A stretch of 56,672 nucleotides of DNA from Candidatus Woesearchaeota archaeon (lineage in GTDB: Archaea > Nanobdellota > Nanobdellia > Woesearchaeales > JAGVYF01): the NCBI GenBank assembly GCA_018303425.1, contig JAGVYF010000019.1, forward strand, positions 1 to 56,672, in the 5' to 3' direction. A program made the translations under genes and the position numbers. Of the stretch, positions 36,160-44,353 are shown in pieces; position 1 is the first letter of the stretch, and the number at the start of each line of letters is the position of its first letter. Below the pieces are notes generated by a model. That model ran no database searches. It saw only the letters and a program-made list of their open reading frames with translations, and was not told where the DNA came from.

Positions 36160-36912
36160 ATGAAAATGGAAGAACTAAAAGCGTTAGGCTTATCGACTTA
36201 CCAAAGTAAAGCGTTAGAAGTACTATTTAGTAAACGATATACTCTGAAAGAGTTAAGTAAAGTAACTGGAATCCCTGCCGGAAAAATATCGACAGTAGTT
36301 AAACAATTATTAGAAAAAGGATTAGTACAGGAAACAAGCACAAGGCCTAAACATTTGTATATTGAAAACGTTTCCATTATTATTTCTAAATTAATTAGAG
36401 ATTATGAACTTAAACAGCAAAGTGTTACCGATAAACTCCATGATTTAGCCACGCATTTTGATCAAAAAGCAAATAGGCAAACTCATTTTTTTGAAATTGG
36501 GACAAATGTGAAAGATAATAAAAGACTGCAATTAAGAACTTTTCATGAGGCCGAACGTGAAGTATTACAAATAATAAATATTCACCATAAACCTAAATCG
36601 AATAGAGAAAGCAAGACTTTATGGGAAAAAGAAATTGGAAATGCAATTAATAGAGGCGTTATGTTCAAAGCAATTTATCCCCTGGGCATAGAACTTCCTT
36701 TGATTTTAAATTTTCTTGATAAAACTAAATTTCAAGTAAAAAGAGCAAACCTTGATTTTACACGATGCGATATTATTGATAGTAAAAAGGTTTTATTAAA
36801 ACTTGTGCATGAAGATCCAATCACATTCGGCGGTGTAATATTTATCGAAAACCAAAAATTTGCAGAAAACCTCAAAATATTATTTTTTAAATTTTGGCAA
36901 GAAGCTGAATAA
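36160..36912 (+). CDS. TrmB-family transcriptional regulator
   Basis: 250 residues. The N-terminal TrmB winged helix is typical: LKALGLSTYQSKALEVLF, then LKELSKVTGIPAGKISTVVKQLLEKGLVQE (residues about 25-60). A coiled linker follows, then a C-terminal phospholipase-D-like fold region (REVLQIINIHHKPKSNRE, VMFKAIYP) that in this family binds effectors or dimerises. It is divergent from the small-gene operon, its likely target. The effector cannot be inferred. Confidence 0.82.
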   Translation: MKMEELKALGLSTYQSKALEVLFSKRYTLKELSKVTGIPAGKISTVVKQLLEKGLVQETSTRPKHLYIENVSIIISKLIRDYELKQQSVTDKLHDLATHFDQKANRQTHFFEIGTNVKDNKRLQLRTFHEAEREVLQIINIHHKPKSNRESKTLWEKEIGNAINRGVMFKAIYPLGIELPLILNFLDKTKFQVKRANLDFTRCDIIDSKKVLLKLVHEDPITFGGVIFIENQKFAENLKILFFKFWQEAE

Positions 36913-37147
36913 AAAATCCTTTAACCAGGTTCCAAAATTCTGAAAAACCCTTATTCGCGCCTACAACTGCACCAGTTATTAAATTATTTGTGTCATTACT
37001 ATTTTCTGTTCCGGTTTGATTATCAACTCCAACAACCGCGCCAGTTATTTGATTCTCTGAAATCGTGAAACTTGCTTGCGTAGTACCGGCATAAACTTGC
37101 TGAATTATTAAAATCCATATTAATAATAACATTATTAATCTTTTCAT
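36887..37147 (-). CDS. Small exported protein with ITGAVVG repeats
   Basis: 86 residues from ATG 37147, where a signal peptide starts (MKRLIMLLLIWILIIQQVYA); the frame opens earlier at 37171. The mature part carries ITGAVVG twice, separated by a 17-residue Asn/Thr/Glu-rich spacer, and ends in a hydrophobic amphipathic helix (FWNLVKGFFIQLLAKI). Similar short ITG(x)AVxG motifs occur in exported proteins of DPANN archaea as I recall them; meaning unknown. Its 3' end overlaps the TrmB gene by 26 nt; it follows thrS by some 30 nt. Confidence 0.55.
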   Translation of the reverse strand: MKRLIMLLLIWILIIQQVYAGTTQASFTISENQITGAVVGVDNQTGTENSNDTNNLITGAVVGANKGFSEFWNLVKGFFIQLLAKI

Positions 37148-37178
37148 GATAACTACGAAATGAAAGGACAATAAAAAT

Positions 37179-39074
37179 CTATTGTTTATTATTAATTTCT
37201 TTCTGTAATCTTGTTACAAAATCATCAACTTTCAAAGCATTTTGAATTTCACCATCACGTGTACGTGGGGTTACAGTTCCGGTTTCTTTGTCCTTTTCTC
37301 CTACCACTAAAATATAGTTGCACTGTTTAAGTTGCGCATCTCTGACTTTTTTAGGAATAGATTCAGATCTGGTGTCAAGTTCAACTCTAAAACCGGCGTT
37401 AAACAATTTTTCATAAATTTTTTTAGCATAATTTTCGCCTTTCTCAGATACAGAAAGAACAGCTACTTGTCTAGGGTTTATCCATAGTGGGAACCTTCCA
37501 CCATAATTTTCAATAACCATACCAATAAATCTTTCAAGTGAACCCAGAATCGCTCTGTGAATCATGATTGGAGTTTTTCTAGTGCCATCATCTGAATCAT
37601 ATATTGCTTTAAATCTTTTAGGCATAGACAAATCTACTTGGATAGTTCCGCATTGCCAGTTTCTGCCTAGAGCATCTTTAAGATTAAACTCTATTTTTGG
37701 GCCATAGAATGCGCCCTCCCCTTCTTTAATTTTATAGTCCAGTTTTTTCTTGCTTAATGCCCCTGTTAAAGAGTTGATTGCAAATTCCCACTCTTCGTTA
37801 GTGCCTATTGATTTTTCAGGTCTTGTAGCAATGAAGGTGCTAATTTCTTTAAATCCAAAAGTTCCATAAATGTCGATTGCATATTCCAACATATCGATTA
37901 TTTCGGTTTGTAATTGTTCATCAGTGCAAAATACATGCGCATCATCCTGTGTAAATGCTCTTACTCTCATTAATCCGGATAATACCCCTGATAATTCATG
38001 TCTATGGACATAACCGAATTCGGCATTTCTTATTGGCAATTCTTTATATGAATGAATTTTGGTATTGTAAATTAATAATCCCCCCGGACAGTTCATAGGT
38101 TTAACTGCATAATCTTCGTTATCGATTTTAGTGAAATACATTGCTTCTTTAAAATTGTCCCAGTGCCCTGAAAGTTTCCAGAGTGACGCGTTTAAAATTG
38201 TTGGAGTTCTAATCTCTTCATAACCTCTTTTTCTATTTTCTTGTCTTGCATATTCAATAAGTTTGTTGTATAGATACATGCCATTTGGGTGCCAGAATGG
38301 AAACCCCGGGCTTTCTTCATGAAACGAGAATAAGTCTAAATCTTTACCAATTTTTCTATGGTCTCTTTTCTTTGCTTCTTCAATGATTTCTAAATATTGG
38401 TTCAAATCTTTTTTGTCTGCAAAAGAGATACCATAAACTCTCTGCAACATTTTATTTTTAGCATTTCCTCTCCAATAAGCGCCTGCAATTTTAGTTAACT
38501 TGAAAGCTTTAATCTGCCCGGTATGCTGCACATGCGGACCCCTGCAGAGGTCAATAAATTTGCCCTGTTGATATATTGTAATGGAATCTTCTTTAAGTTC
38601 TCTAATCATCTCAGTTTTATACGGATTGTCAAGAAAAATTTGAAGCGCTTCTTTTTTTGTTACTTCTTTACGTTCAAATTTCAGCTTAGCATTGGCAATT
38701 TCTTTCATTTTAGCCTCAATTTTAGATAAATCTTCTGGCGTGAAAGGTTCATGGTCAATATCATAATAAAAACCCTCATCAACAACTGGACCAATAGTTA
38801 ATTTTGCATAGGGGAATAATTGTATAACTGCGTCAGCTAAAATGTGCGCAGTAGAATGCCTAAATATTTCAATACCCTCTTTATCTTTAAATGTTAATAT
38901 TTGTATTTTTGTATCGTGCTTGATTTCTCTTGACAAATCCCATACTTTATCATCTACTTTGATAGCAAGCGCAGACCTAGTTAATCCCTCAGAAATACTT
39001 TCAGCTATTTTTAAGCCAGTAACTCCTTCCTTAAAATTCTTTGAACTTCCATCTAAAAATGTAATTTTAACCAT
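37179..39074 (-). CDS. thrS: Threonyl-tRNA synthetase, bacterial type
   Basis: 631 residues with the bacterial order: TGS domain (1-60), N2 editing domain (FRHSTAHILADAVIQLF with the HxxxH pair, later DLCRGPH), class II core (motif 2 FGYVHRHELSGVLSGLMRVR; zinc ligands in MNCPGG and DDAHVF; motif 3 MIHRAILGSLERFIG) and anticodon-binding domain (ISEKGENYAKKIYEKL-like). Most archaea use a different D-Tyr-deacylase-like editing domain, so this gene was probably acquired from bacteria. Leader of about 20 nt predicted from TTTTATAAAC near 39115-39124. Confidence 0.96.
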   Translation of the reverse strand: MVKITFLDGSSKNFKEGVTGLKIAESISEGLTRSALAIKVDDKVWDLSREIKHDTKIQILTFKDKEGIEIFRHSTAHILADAVIQLFPYAKLTIGPVVDEGFYYDIDHEPFTPEDLSKIEAKMKEIANAKLKFERKEVTKKEALQIFLDNPYKTEMIRELKEDSITIYQQGKFIDLCRGPHVQHTGQIKAFKLTKIAGAYWRGNAKNKMLQRVYGISFADKKDLNQYLEIIEEAKKRDHRKIGKDLDLFSFHEESPGFPFWHPNGMYLYNKLIEYARQENRKRGYEEIRTPTILNASLWKLSGHWDNFKEAMYFTKIDNEDYAVKPMNCPGGLLIYNTKIHSYKELPIRNAEFGYVHRHELSGVLSGLMRVRAFTQDDAHVFCTDEQLQTEIIDMLEYAIDIYGTFGFKEISTFIATRPEKSIGTNEEWEFAINSLTGALSKKKLDYKIKEGEGAFYGPKIEFNLKDALGRNWQCGTIQVDLSMPKRFKAIYDSDDGTRKTPIMIHRAILGSLERFIGMVIENYGGRFPLWINPRQVAVLSVSEKGENYAKKIYEKLFNAGFRVELDTRSESIPKKVRDAQLKQCNYILVVGEKDKETGTVTPRTRDGEIQNALKVDDFVTRLQKEINNKQ

Positions 39075-39139
39075 TTATAATCACTTTTTACTTCTTCATA
39101 AAAGAAATAGGACTAGTTTATAAAAAGCTTACGGATAAT

Positions 39140-39259
39140 GACAGTGTTTTCAAATCGTTATAACTTCAGTAGCAGGCTTTGGAAAATTGGGTTGGTATAG
39201 TTTAATAAGGGTTTACTAAAATATCTAAATCTCAATATAGATTATTTGGAAACACTGCC
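39140..39259. mobile_element. 120-bp MITE-like element with 16-bp inverted ends and 8-bp target duplication
   Basis: Left end GACAGTGTTTTCAAAT (39140-39155) and the complement of the right end GGCAGTGTTTCCAAAT (39244-39259) match at 14 of 16 positions. Perfect 8-bp direct repeats CGGATAAT flank it (39132-39139 and 39260-39267). There is no ORF inside. The 8-bp duplication and the GGCA-TGTT-CAAA pattern recall IS6-family ends (IS26: GGCACTGTTGCAAA), though that link is inference. It inserted exactly at the stop codon of the following minus-strand gene without damaging it. Its ends could also fold as a 14-bp RNA stem with one G-U. Confidence 0.7.
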
Positions 39260-39266
39260 CGGATAA

Positions 39267-39473
39267 TTAATAATAGTCCTTATCTATTAACCTTACCATA
39301 TACTCGGTTTTATCATCCGGATCAAAACCAATTGGATATCTCGTAATTCTTCCTTCAGATCTGGCTTTTTCTGCCATTTCATAACCTAACTGATACCATT
39401 TACTTTTTTTAATGTGAAGTCTCGGAAGGATTAAACCTGAATTAATTTTTTTCTCTAAATTATTATTTATCAT
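39267..39473 (-). CDS. Small unknown basic protein
   Basis: 68 residues, intact frame, basic, with ILPRLHIKKSKWYQLGYEMAEKARSEG then a short beta-like end. No family recognised. The stop codon lies at the edge of the MITE target duplication (39260-39267). Confidence 0.5.
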   Translation of the reverse strand: MINNNLEKKINSGLILPRLHIKKSKWYQLGYEMAEKARSEGRITRYPIGFDPDDKTEYMVRLIDKDYY

Positions 39474-39515
39474 TAAAACTAATGATGAATTCGGAGTATT
39501 TATTTATTTATATTC

Positions 39516-41195
39516 TCAAGAACCAATATGCAGAAACTTTTTAACTTCCAGGCCTACATTTTCCAAAAATCCGGCCTTTTTTTTAGTTTTTGTAATCGGT
39601 CTTATTGAAGTTGGATTCGGAACTGGGTCAGGTAAATCCAAATCAAGTTCTATTGTACCCTGTGTGATGTCAGGCAGGTCTAAACTGATAGGCAACGTTT
39701 CACGAGAAGTTTCGTTCCTATACCCGGAAAGCAGTTCTGAAGCTTCTTTTTCAAATAAACTCTTTTTGATATTTTTAGTTTCAATAATATCGGGAATTTT
39801 AGGTACTTTATCCAATTCAATTGTGGCAACATTAAAATTTTCTTTACTTTTTAGTTTTATGGCTATCTCATTATACTTATCCTTTAAATTTTGAATTTTT
39901 TTCATTAATGGCATTAATTTTTTTTGACTATGTTTACTTTGAAGCCTAATAAGTTTTATTTCAAATTTCGTGATTGATTTATCTATATCGTTTAATTTGG
40001 TTTTGTTTTCTTTCATTTTATCATTCTCTTCTTTAACTTTAATTTTGATTAATTGGTTAAGTTTGTTTTGCATAAGTATTAATGTATTTTGCAAAGTATT
40101 AACTTTTTTGTCTTTATCCATTATTAGTTTTTCGGTTTTAGACTGATTTAATTGCAGAGTCTGTTTGGCATCATTAGATTTTTTTGTTTCTATTAATTGT
40201 ATTTCTTTTTCAAGTTCCTTAATCTTTTGATCTTGTTCTTCTCCTTCAGATTTTTGTTTTTCAATTTCTTCTTTTAATCCGCCTATGTTTGAAAATAATT
40301 CATAGAGTTTATCTTTATCAAGTTCATGTTCCATCGCCGTAGATTTTTTTATATGTATTGTTTCTTCAAGCGCATTAAATTTCAGGCCGGATTCATTATT
40401 TTCAATATCATGCTTCTCATATTTTTCTTTTAATTCATTGATATCAGAGAATAAATTATTAAGTCTGCATTCATTTTGGCTAATATTTTTCTCTGCAATC
40501 ATACTGGTTGGTTTTAATAAAGGGAATTCAGTATTTTTTATTGTACCTGCAGATGTCTGGGGTAAATCAATTTTAGGATTTAAAAGGTAATTTAAATTTG
40601 TAATTTGTTCATCAGATTCAGTTTTTTGTGGTTTAGACAACAATCTAATTTTCTCTTCTTCTTTAGGGTCTTTAATATTTTTGAAAGGATGTAATAATCT
40701 TTTAAACTTATTTGTTTTTGGTTCTTCTGCATTTTCAGAGTTTATTTGTTTTTGTTCATTTAATTGCCTTGTTTGAATATCATTAGGCGGTTTTGATGCT
40801 ATTAATTGTATCTCTTTTTCAAGTTCCTTAATCTTTTGATCTTGCTCATTTTTTTCCAAGTCTTGTTTTTCAAATTTTTCTTTTAATTCATTAATCTCTG
40901 AAAAAATCTCATAAAGTCTGCGTTCATCCTGACTAAGCAGATTTTCAGTTGCAGCTAATTTTTGTTTTAAAAAAGGAAGTTCTTTATTTTCTACTGTATT
41001 GATAATTAGCTTAGGGGGGTCAATTTTAAAATCACTTTTCATGGATTTTATAGAACTAATCAGTTCAGGTATTGGTTCCTGAAATTTTACCCTTCCTTTT
41101 GTTAGTTCAGGTTTAATTTTTTCAACGTTTTTTGTTTTAATATTTTTAAAATGTTTTAGTAACCTTCTAACTTTTCTGGGCTGTAAAGGACTCAT
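39516..41195 (-). CDS. Long coiled-coil protein with three internal repeats
   Basis: 559 residues, no membrane segment. Three copies of a block occur: [EF]xPxLK, then LxxL/IFS-INELKEKxEK, then KIKELEKEIQLI (about residues 70-130, 230-290 and 295-345). A further long helix (360-470) and a Pro/Asp/Leu-rich disordered end follow (LDLPDITQGT, LDLDLPDPVP). Two 45-bp DNA segments inside (40192-40236 and 40801-40845) differ at only one base, so one duplication is recent. It begins 2 nt after the next gene and is surely cotranscribed. Structural or scaffold role likely; no family recognised. Confidence 0.7.
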   Translation of the reverse strand: MSPLQPRKVRRLLKHFKNIKTKNVEKIKPELTKGRVKFQEPIPELISSIKSMKSDFKIDPPKLIINTVENKELPFLKQKLAATENLLSQDERRLYEIFSEINELKEKFEKQDLEKNEQDQKIKELEKEIQLIASKPPNDIQTRQLNEQKQINSENAEEPKTNKFKRLLHPFKNIKDPKEEEKIRLLSKPQKTESDEQITNLNYLLNPKIDLPQTSAGTIKNTEFPLLKPTSMIAEKNISQNECRLNNLFSDINELKEKYEKHDIENNESGLKFNALEETIHIKKSTAMEHELDKDKLYELFSNIGGLKEEIEKQKSEGEEQDQKIKELEKEIQLIETKKSNDAKQTLQLNQSKTEKLIMDKDKKVNTLQNTLILMQNKLNQLIKIKVKEENDKMKENKTKLNDIDKSITKFEIKLIRLQSKHSQKKLMPLMKKIQNLKDKYNEIAIKLKSKENFNVATIELDKVPKIPDIIETKNIKKSLFEKEASELLSGYRNETSRETLPISLDLPDITQGTIELDLDLPDPVPNPTSIRPITKTKKKAGFLENVGLEVKKFLHIGS

Positions 41196-41197
41196 TT

Positions 41198-41725
41198 TTA
41201 TTTAAATAAATTACTAAATTTTTTTTTATTATCCCCTGGCCTTGGCGGAGAGGGCATTGGGGCGCCAGTTAAATTTGGGCTTTCCATTGACCTGGGAGCC
41301 ATAGGTCTTTGCATCTGGGGCATTTCTCCAAAATTTAATTTTTGAGGTTCAAACATAGACCTATTTCCACCTGAACTTGGTGTCACCATCCTTTTAATAA
41401 AAGGAATATCAGAATTTAACATATTAGCAACTGCAATTATGCCTTTAGCAATCTTTTCGTTTTGTTCAATTATTATGCCCATTTTTTCATGCAAAGGCTT
41501 AAGTTCTCTTATAAAAAGTTCTTCTTCTTTTTCTTCAAGCTTCATCTCATCAGTTGCTTCTTCAAATGTTTTCATGAAATTATTTAATGTCTCAGTTAAC
41601 TTTTCCATTGATGCCGTTACGTCTTTTTGTTCAGGAACTTTTGACTTTGATTCTGGTCTTCTGGATTTCATTAAATCAATTTCATCCCTTAATGCTTCAA
41701 GTTTATCAATATCACTTTTAATCAT
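41198..41725 (-). CDS. Coiled-coil protein with Pro/Met-rich tail
   Basis: 175 residues: acidic helical N-terminal 110 residues with heptad pattern, then a low-complexity Met/Pro/Ser tail (PQMQRPMAPRSMESPNLTG) and a basic end KKKFSNLFK that may be a docking peptide. Translationally linked to the long coiled-coil gene downstream. Function unknown. Confidence 0.65.
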   Translation of the reverse strand: MIKSDIDKLEALRDEIDLMKSRRPESKSKVPEQKDVTASMEKLTETLNNFMKTFEEATDEMKLEEKEEELFIRELKPLHEKMGIIIEQNEKIAKGIIAVANMLNSDIPFIKRMVTPSSGGNRSMFEPQKLNFGEMPQMQRPMAPRSMESPNLTGAPMPSPPRPGDNKKKFSNLFK

Positions 41726-41763
41726 TATCTATCACCATTTTTAGTATTTGTGTATATATTTGA

Positions 41764-41988
41764 ATATATAATAATTTATGTTATACTAAAGTTTACCCTT
41801 TTAGTATTTATAAAGGTTTTGTTAGTGGTTTACATTACTTCAGAGTAGTGAAATCAGTTAATCTTGAGCCTGTTGAAATTGATGGTGATTATGTCGGCAG
41901 GCATAAAGAGATTTTATTAAGAGTTTTGCCTGGAGAGATTAACTTGTTAATCCCCGGAGATTCTAAATATCTTTCAAATATATATTGA
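41764..41988 (+). pseudogene. Remnant of a diacylglycerol/lipid kinase (YegS/DagK) C-terminus
   Basis: An open frame from 41764 to TGA 41986 without a proper start. Its second half reads HYFRVVKSVNLEP, VEIDGDYVGRHKEIL, RVLPGEINLLIP, which matches the ending of DAGK-catalytic-domain proteins, where hy-x-a-x-x-V is followed by v-x-x-DGE-x-x-g and then v-x-P-x-a-l-x-v-l-v-P. The nucleotide-binding domain is absent, so this is the last 50 or so residues of a lost gene. Confidence 0.55.
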
Positions 41989-42136
41989 TTTGTTTATTCA
42001 TTATTTTCTAATCTTTTACTTGTGTCTATATCTGCAATTTGTTATAGAAAGACATCTTTAGAGAGCTTTGCAAAAAGGAATTTTTAGCTAAATAAATTTC
42101 AAAAAGTAAATAAAATCTTATTTTTCCACCAGTGTA

Positions 42137-42301
42137 TAGTAATTGTGAATAATTTTCGTACATTTTTCACAATTACTAATAAGCAAATGTATGGATAAAT
42201 ATACGATTATTTAACACATTTGCTATACCGCTGAGGGTTATATTGGAAAAATAGGGTCTTAAAAATCTCCAATTTAGTATTTGACTCGCAGGGGAGATTT
42301 T
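42137..42301. repeat. Three consecutive inverted repeats
   Basis: TAGTAATTGTGAA (42137-42149) pairs with TTCACAATTACTA (42166-42178), 13 of 13. AGCAAATGT (42182-42190) pairs with ACATTTGCT (42216-42224), 9 of 9. AAAATCTCC (42262-42270) pairs with GGAGATTTT (42293-42301), 9 of 9. They fill the non-coding stretch downstream of the thermosome gene. They may terminate that transcript, form a small RNA, or be the debris of a mobile element. Beyond these the 41989-42381 gap holds nothing I recognise. Confidence 0.6.
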
Positions 42302-42381
42302 GATTTATAAAGGCTAAAATTACGCCATTCCAAATTCTCATTGAGGGGTTTGCCTAAAAAAAGAATTATGCAAAGTCCTCT

Positions 42382-44028
42382 TTACATCATACCGCCCATT
42401 CCAGGAGGCATTCCACCCATCCCGCCAGGTGGCATTCCCTGTTGCGCGCCACCGGAAGCTCCAGCTATAACATCATCAATTCTTAATATCATTATAGCAA
42501 CTTCAGCCGCGGATTGTACTGCCTGAGTTTTAATCTGTAAAGGTTCGATTATCCCGTCAGCCCATGAGTCTGTAACTTTGCCGTTGAATACATCAACACC
42601 GGCCCATTTTTGTCCCCTATCATGCGCAGCTTTTAATCCAGTTATCATATCAATTGGATCTAGGCCGGCATTTTCAGCTAATGTCCTTGGTATTACTTCA
42701 ATAGCATCCGCAAAAGCATTAACTGCAAGCTGTTCTCTGCCTGATAATGAATCTGCAAAATATCTTAATTTTTTAGCAAGTTCGATCTCAATTGCTCCGC
42801 CGCCAGCTACAACTTTACCATTTCTAATTGCTGAAGCAAGTACTCCGATTGAATCATCTAACGCTCTCTTTACTTCATCAATTACATGCTCAGTGCCACC
42901 CCTGACGAGAATTGTAACAGCTTTGGGGTTGATACATTCTCGCACAAAAGTCATTTGTTCGTCACCAACTTTCTTTTCTTCCACTATACCCGATTTCCCC
43001 AGTTCTGCCGGCGTCAAATCGTCAAGATTGGTAACAATCTTAGCACCTGTCGCTCTAGCTAATTTTTCAATATCTGATTTTTTGGCTCTCCTTACTGCGT
43101 ATATTCCTTTCTTTGCAAGGTAATGCTGCGCAATATCGTCAATGCCCTTTTGGCATATAACAACGTTAGCGCCGGAGTTTGCCACTTTTTCAACCATGTT
43201 ACGCAACATTTTTTCTTCCTGATCAAGGAATGCTTGTATTTGTGACGGATCATTTATTTGTATTTTTGCATCAGTTTCGGTTGATCTAACTTCAATAGCC
43301 GAATCAATTAACGCGATTTTTGCATTCCTTACTAATGTTGGCATGCCTGAATGCACTCTTTCTTTGTCAAGTATGATGCCTTCAATTAATTCAGTATTTT
43401 CTACGCCGGAACCAACTTTCTTTTCAATTTTGATATTATCGATTATAACGCTTTTTTTGCCATCAATTACTTCAGTGATTTTTATGATTGCATTAACTGC
43501 TATTTCTGCAAGTTTATTTTTTGCAACTGCTGCACCTTTGCCGTTCATTGCAGTTGAAGCAATCATTTTTAGAATTTCTTTATCGTTTGTTTCAATATCT
43601 ACTGCAAGTTCTTTTAATATTTCTTGGGCTTTCTCAGCTGCAATGCCGTAACCTTTTGAGAGTACAGTTGGATGAATGTCCATATCTAATAATTGTTCAG
43701 CTTTTTTTAGCAATTCGCCAGCAAGAATTGCTGCCGTAGTTGTGCCATCTCCAACTTCATTTTCTTGAGTTTTTGCAACTTCAACCAACATTTTAGCTGC
43801 TGGGTGTTCAATTTGCATTTCCTGTAATATTGTTACCCCATCATTTGTTACTGTCACATCACCTAGCGAATCAACAATCATCTTGTCCATTCCTTTAGGA
43901 CCTAGGGTTGTGCGTACCGCTTCAGCTACTAATTTAGCTGCGGCAATGTTATTTCTTTGGGCATTTCTGCCAGTTGTCCTTTGTGTACCCTCGGGTAAAA
44001 TAAATATTGGTTGAACCTGATTTGTCAT
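42382..44028 (-). CDS. thsA: Thermosome subunit (group II chaperonin)
   Basis: 548 residues. ATP-driven folding chamber subunit. Family signatures: [32 protein letters not shown] (about 33-52), [27 protein letters not shown] and the [13 protein letters not shown] segment near 400, with the Gly/Met-rich tail ([12 protein letters not shown]). A good ribosome-binding site AGGAGG (complement of 44038-44043) is 9 nt from ATG, and the TATA box TTTATAAA (44118-44125) gives a 65-70-nt leader: expected for a strongly expressed gene. Confidence 0.97.
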   Translation of the reverse strand: MTNQVQPIFILPEGTQRTTGRNAQRNNIAAAKLVAEAVRTTLGPKGMDKMIVDSLGDVTVTNDGVTILQEMQIEHPAAKMLVEVAKTQENEVGDGTTTAAILAGELLKKAEQLLDMDIHPTVLSKGYGIAAEKAQEILKELAVDIETNDKEILKMIASTAMNGKGAAVAKNKLAEIAVNAIIKITEVIDGKKSVIIDNIKIEKKVGSGVENTELIEGIILDKERVHSGMPTLVRNAKIALIDSAIEVRSTETDAKIQINDPSQIQAFLDQEEKMLRNMVEKVANSGANVVICQKGIDDIAQHYLAKKGIYAVRRAKKSDIEKLARATGAKIVTNLDDLTPAELGKSGIVEEKKVGDEQMTFVRECINPKAVTILVRGGTEHVIDEVKRALDDSIGVLASAIRNGKVVAGGGAIEIELAKKLRYFADSLSGREQLAVNAFADAIEVIPRTLAENAGLDPIDMITGLKAAHDRGQKWAGVDVFNGKVTDSWADGIIEPLQIKTQAVQSAAEVAIMILRIDDVIAGASGGAQQGMPPGGMGGMPPGMGGMM

Positions 44029-44117
44029 TTTAATTTTCCTCCTATCAATTCTTTCTAGCTTTCTTTAATTTTTAAGAACTATCACCTGTTTAGGTTAAGT
44101 TTAAGATTAAATGGTTC

Positions 44118-44125
44118 TTTATAAA
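44118..44125 (-). promoter_or_regulatory. Thermosome TATA box
   Basis: TTTATAAA followed by a leader with AGGAGG. A 10-bp palindrome ATACCGGTAT (44167-44176) lies upstream and could be a regulator site for this divergent region. Confidence 0.55.
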
Positions 44126-44276
44126 GATTGCGGTAGACCGGGATATTTTGAAAGTCCATTGTTAATATACCGGTATTAAATTAAATTCTATCTATGTAAG
44201 AATTATTTTAATAATCGATTATCAGTTACTAATTAATGATGGGGTGCCTTTGAAACAGCATTAACTTACCCAAACC

Positions 44277-44286
44277 TTTATATATA
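44277..44286 (+). promoter_or_regulatory. TATA box of the Lhr-type helicase gene
   Basis: TTTATATATA about 72 nt before ATG 44354, so a leader of about 45 nt is predicted. The leader holds a tandem GATAGGAC repeated once (44331-44346) just ahead of the start, the second copy being close to a weak ribosome-binding site. Confidence 0.5.
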
Positions 44287-44353
44287 AAAACTCGAAAGTA
44301 TAGTCTAAAAAAGATATTTTCTTAGTAAGTGATAGGACGATAGGACCAATCAA

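Noticed and set aside
39140-39259. The same segment read as a non-coding RNA with a 14-bp closing stem
   Set aside because: Not excluded, but the perfect 8-bp flanking duplication is better explained by transposition.
23169-44160. GAAAGTCCATT occurs at 23169-23179 and 44150-44160, both in intergenic regions
   Set aside because: Only 11 nt, no shared flanks and different distance to the nearest start codon; chance is likely.
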